Assembly: GCA_934465295.1 (NCBI GenBank) | Contig: CAKSKU010000003.1 | Span: 94,654 to 158,653 of the forward strand | DNA: 64,000 nucleotides | Direction of reading: 5' to 3' | DNA from: an uncultured Oscillospiraceae bacterium | GTDB lineage: Bacteria; Bacillota; Clostridia; Oscillospirales; Ruminococcaceae | Notes under the pieces: model-generated | Told to the model about the DNA's origin: nothing | Database searches by the model: none | What the model saw: only the letters and a program-made list of their open reading frames with translations | Part shown: positions 63,013-64,000 of the stretch, one piece after another | How positions within the stretch are numbered: the first letter of the stretch is position 1 | How the letters are laid out: every line of letters starts with the position of its first letter | Made by a program: the position numbers and the translations under genes

Positions 63013-63213
63013 ATGTATATTTGCAATGATGTTGTGTGTGACCCATGCTGTGATTTCTGTTGGTATTGCATCCATGGGGAATATGGCGAGCCGATCAAGT
63101 GCAAGAAAATGAAAGCGGATTTCGATGACGGCACCGGCTATTGTGATGATTTTAAATGCAGACTGCATGAGCCTGTGCCGTATGATATTAGAATAGATAC
63201 AATGGAGCGATAA
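63013..63213 (+). CDS. Small cysteine-rich protein
   Basis: 66 residues with nine cysteines: MYICNDVVCDPCCDFCWYC, GEPIKCKK, GYCDDFKC. The spacing suggests a zinc- or Fe-S-binding knuckle. RBS GGGAGATGAG before ATG 63013. Function unknown. Confidence 0.75.
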   Translation: MYICNDVVCDPCCDFCWYCIHGEYGEPIKCKKMKADFDDGTGYCDDFKCRLHEPVPYDIRIDTMER

Positions 63214-63236
63214 ATTCCAATTTATCGAGCAGATAA
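63208..63236. repeat. Intergenic palindrome, copy 1
   Basis: GATAAATT-CC-AATTTATC followed by GAGCAG, overlapping the stop codon of the Cys-rich gene. The same sequence follows the GNAT gene at 63858. Confidence 0.7.
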
Positions 63237-63438
63237 AACAAAGTTCCCAATTCAATAATTACACATTAACAAAAACCGGATAAGAACACTGACATATCTC
63301 TGAACCCTCACCGCAAGGTATTATTTTGTCTCGGTTTTCAGAGAACCCCATAATTGTAAAATAAGGAAATATGACTGTCCGACAAATCGGAATTTTTGTT
63401 TGATGAATTATGATATTTTATTTAAAGGTGATTGAAAA

Positions 63439-63858
63439 ATGAATATAAAACGTATAAATGAGGAAGACAGCAGAATAGGCAGTTTTATCAATGAAGAATT
63501 CTTATCCTATGCTGAACATAATAATGTTGATTTGAATTATAATGAATTTTGCTTTATTGCAGAAAGCGATGATGGCGAGATCTTAGGTGTTATTACAGGT
63601 CGTGCATATTATAATGAGGTGCATATAGGCGATTTAATTATACATAAAGCTCACAGGAAATGCGGATTGGGAAGCAAACTTGTTTTAGCAGTTGAGGAAA
63701 CATTTCAAAATGCAGGATATGATAAAATCACACTTACGACTTTTGGGTTTCAAGCACCTGAATTCTATAAGAAACTTGGGTATGTCGTTGAATTCGTTCG
63801 AGAAGATAAAAATCCTAAATTATCTAAGTATTTTTTAGCAAAGCAAATTCTTCGATAA
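63439..63858 (+). CDS. GNAT-family N-acetyltransferase
   Basis: 139 residues. Motif A is LIIHKAHRKCGLGSKLVLAV, then TFGFQAPEFYKKLGYVVEF. More AT-rich than the core genes, suggesting acquisition. RBS AAAGGTG. Flanked on both sides by related spacer sequences. Confidence 0.88.
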   Translation: MNIKRINEEDSRIGSFINEEFLSYAEHNNVDLNYNEFCFIAESDDGEILGVITGRAYYNEVHIGDLIIHKAHRKCGLGSKLVLAVEETFQNAGYDKITLTTFGFQAPEFYKKLGYVVEFVREDKNPKLSKYFLAKQILR

Positions 63859-63932
63859 ATTCCAATTTATCGGGCAGTTTATATTTACAGCACAAAAGGA
63901 AATACGACTGAAAGATAAATCGGAATTTGGAG
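63853..63932. repeat. Intergenic palindrome, copy 2, with inverted partner
   Basis: GATAAATT-CC-AATTTATC at 63853, and GATAAATCGGAATTT about 60 bp on, which is the inverse of its left part (14 of 15). The AAGGAAATACGACTG block between them recurs at ~63363 before the previous gene. Confidence 0.65.
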
Positions 63933-63941
63933 AGGTAATCT

Positions 63942-64000
63942 ATGGACTATACAATTAGAAATATAAGAGAAGCTGAATATAAAATATTAAGCGATTTTTT
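63942..64000 (+). CDS. GNAT-like protein (partial, N terminus only)
   Basis: The first 19 residues (MDYTIRNIREAEYKILSDF) run off the right edge. The start resembles GNAT acetyltransferases. RBS GGAGAGG before ATG 63942. Confidence 0.5.
   Translation, partial: MDYTIRNIREAEYKILSDF

Noticed and set aside
60760..64000. Integron with attC sites
   Set aside because: No integrase and no GTTRRRY core site could be recognised; kept only as a cassette-like observation.

Overview
The window looks like chromosomal DNA of a plant-fibre-degrading gut or rumen Bacillota, most like Ruminococcus (Oscillospiraceae). The evidence is gene content: pullulanase, a GH5 lipoprotein, glycogen branching enzyme, xylA/xylB, FabV, a cysE-cysS pair under a T-box, and secG next to rnr. 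Ribosome binding sites are strong AGGAGG-like sequences, and sigma-A promoters with 17-bp spacers are common. No rRNA or tRNA gene was found. The genus is an inference; no database was searched.

Layout. 1-3.6 kb: truncated sodium/proline symporter, a DUF815 AAA ATPase, and an unrecognised cysteine-motif protein. 3.9-6.5 kb: a large flavodoxin-domain protein with a long repetitive Pro/Glu/Val middle. 6.8-12.6 kb: pullulanase, two MITEs side by side, an amino-acid ABC permease and ATPase translationally coupled to a GH5 lipoprotein, then a large foldback repeat. 12.7-20.1 kb: housekeeping genes, namely an FMN split-barrel protein, lipid kinase, YdcF, TSCPD protein, malic enzyme, PHP phosphoesterase, HtrA protease and HAD phosphatase. 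20.2-26.9 kb: a five-gene minus-strand operon (TerY-like vWA, PP2C, Ser/Thr kinase, a P-type-ATPase-like protein lacking the catalytic Asp, and a beta-helix/TerD protein), probably a Ter-type phospho-signalling stress system. 27-30.6 kb: a 14-codon peptide gene with its partner, decayed genes (proX and MCP remnants, a LysR gene split by a MITE) and a second foldback repeat. 30.6-42.4 kb: glycogen branching enzyme, FabV, a third foldback repeat hit by an IS630-family insertion sequence, the xylose genes, an AraC-GGDEF regulator, transaldolase and a fourth foldback repeat. 42.4-53.4 kb: cysS and cysE behind a cysteine T-box, a lipoprotein, a sensor-like protein, gapA, a TPR protein, secG and rnr. 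53.4-64 kb: accessory genes, including a RelBE module, an Rrf2 regulator with tandem operators before a cupin gene, an MCP, and a run of small single-gene units (GNATs, Nudix, LRR-like, Cys-rich).

How they work together. Pullulanase, branching enzyme, the GH5 protein, xylA-xylB, transaldolase and gapA form a polysaccharide-to-glycolysis theme. The AraC-GGDEF protein between xylB and transaldolase is a plausible local regulator. The most novel material is (i) the TerY-P-like operon with a pseudo P-type ATPase and (ii) a family of roughly 0.8-1.1 kb nested foldback repeats. The arms of these repeats fold into three hairpins whose stems change in a compensatory way between copies, and their ends repeatedly touch the stop codons of neighbouring genes. 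The IS630 copy inserted in one of these repeats can be matched to empty-site sister copies, and it shares its ends with about 100-bp MITEs elsewhere in the window.
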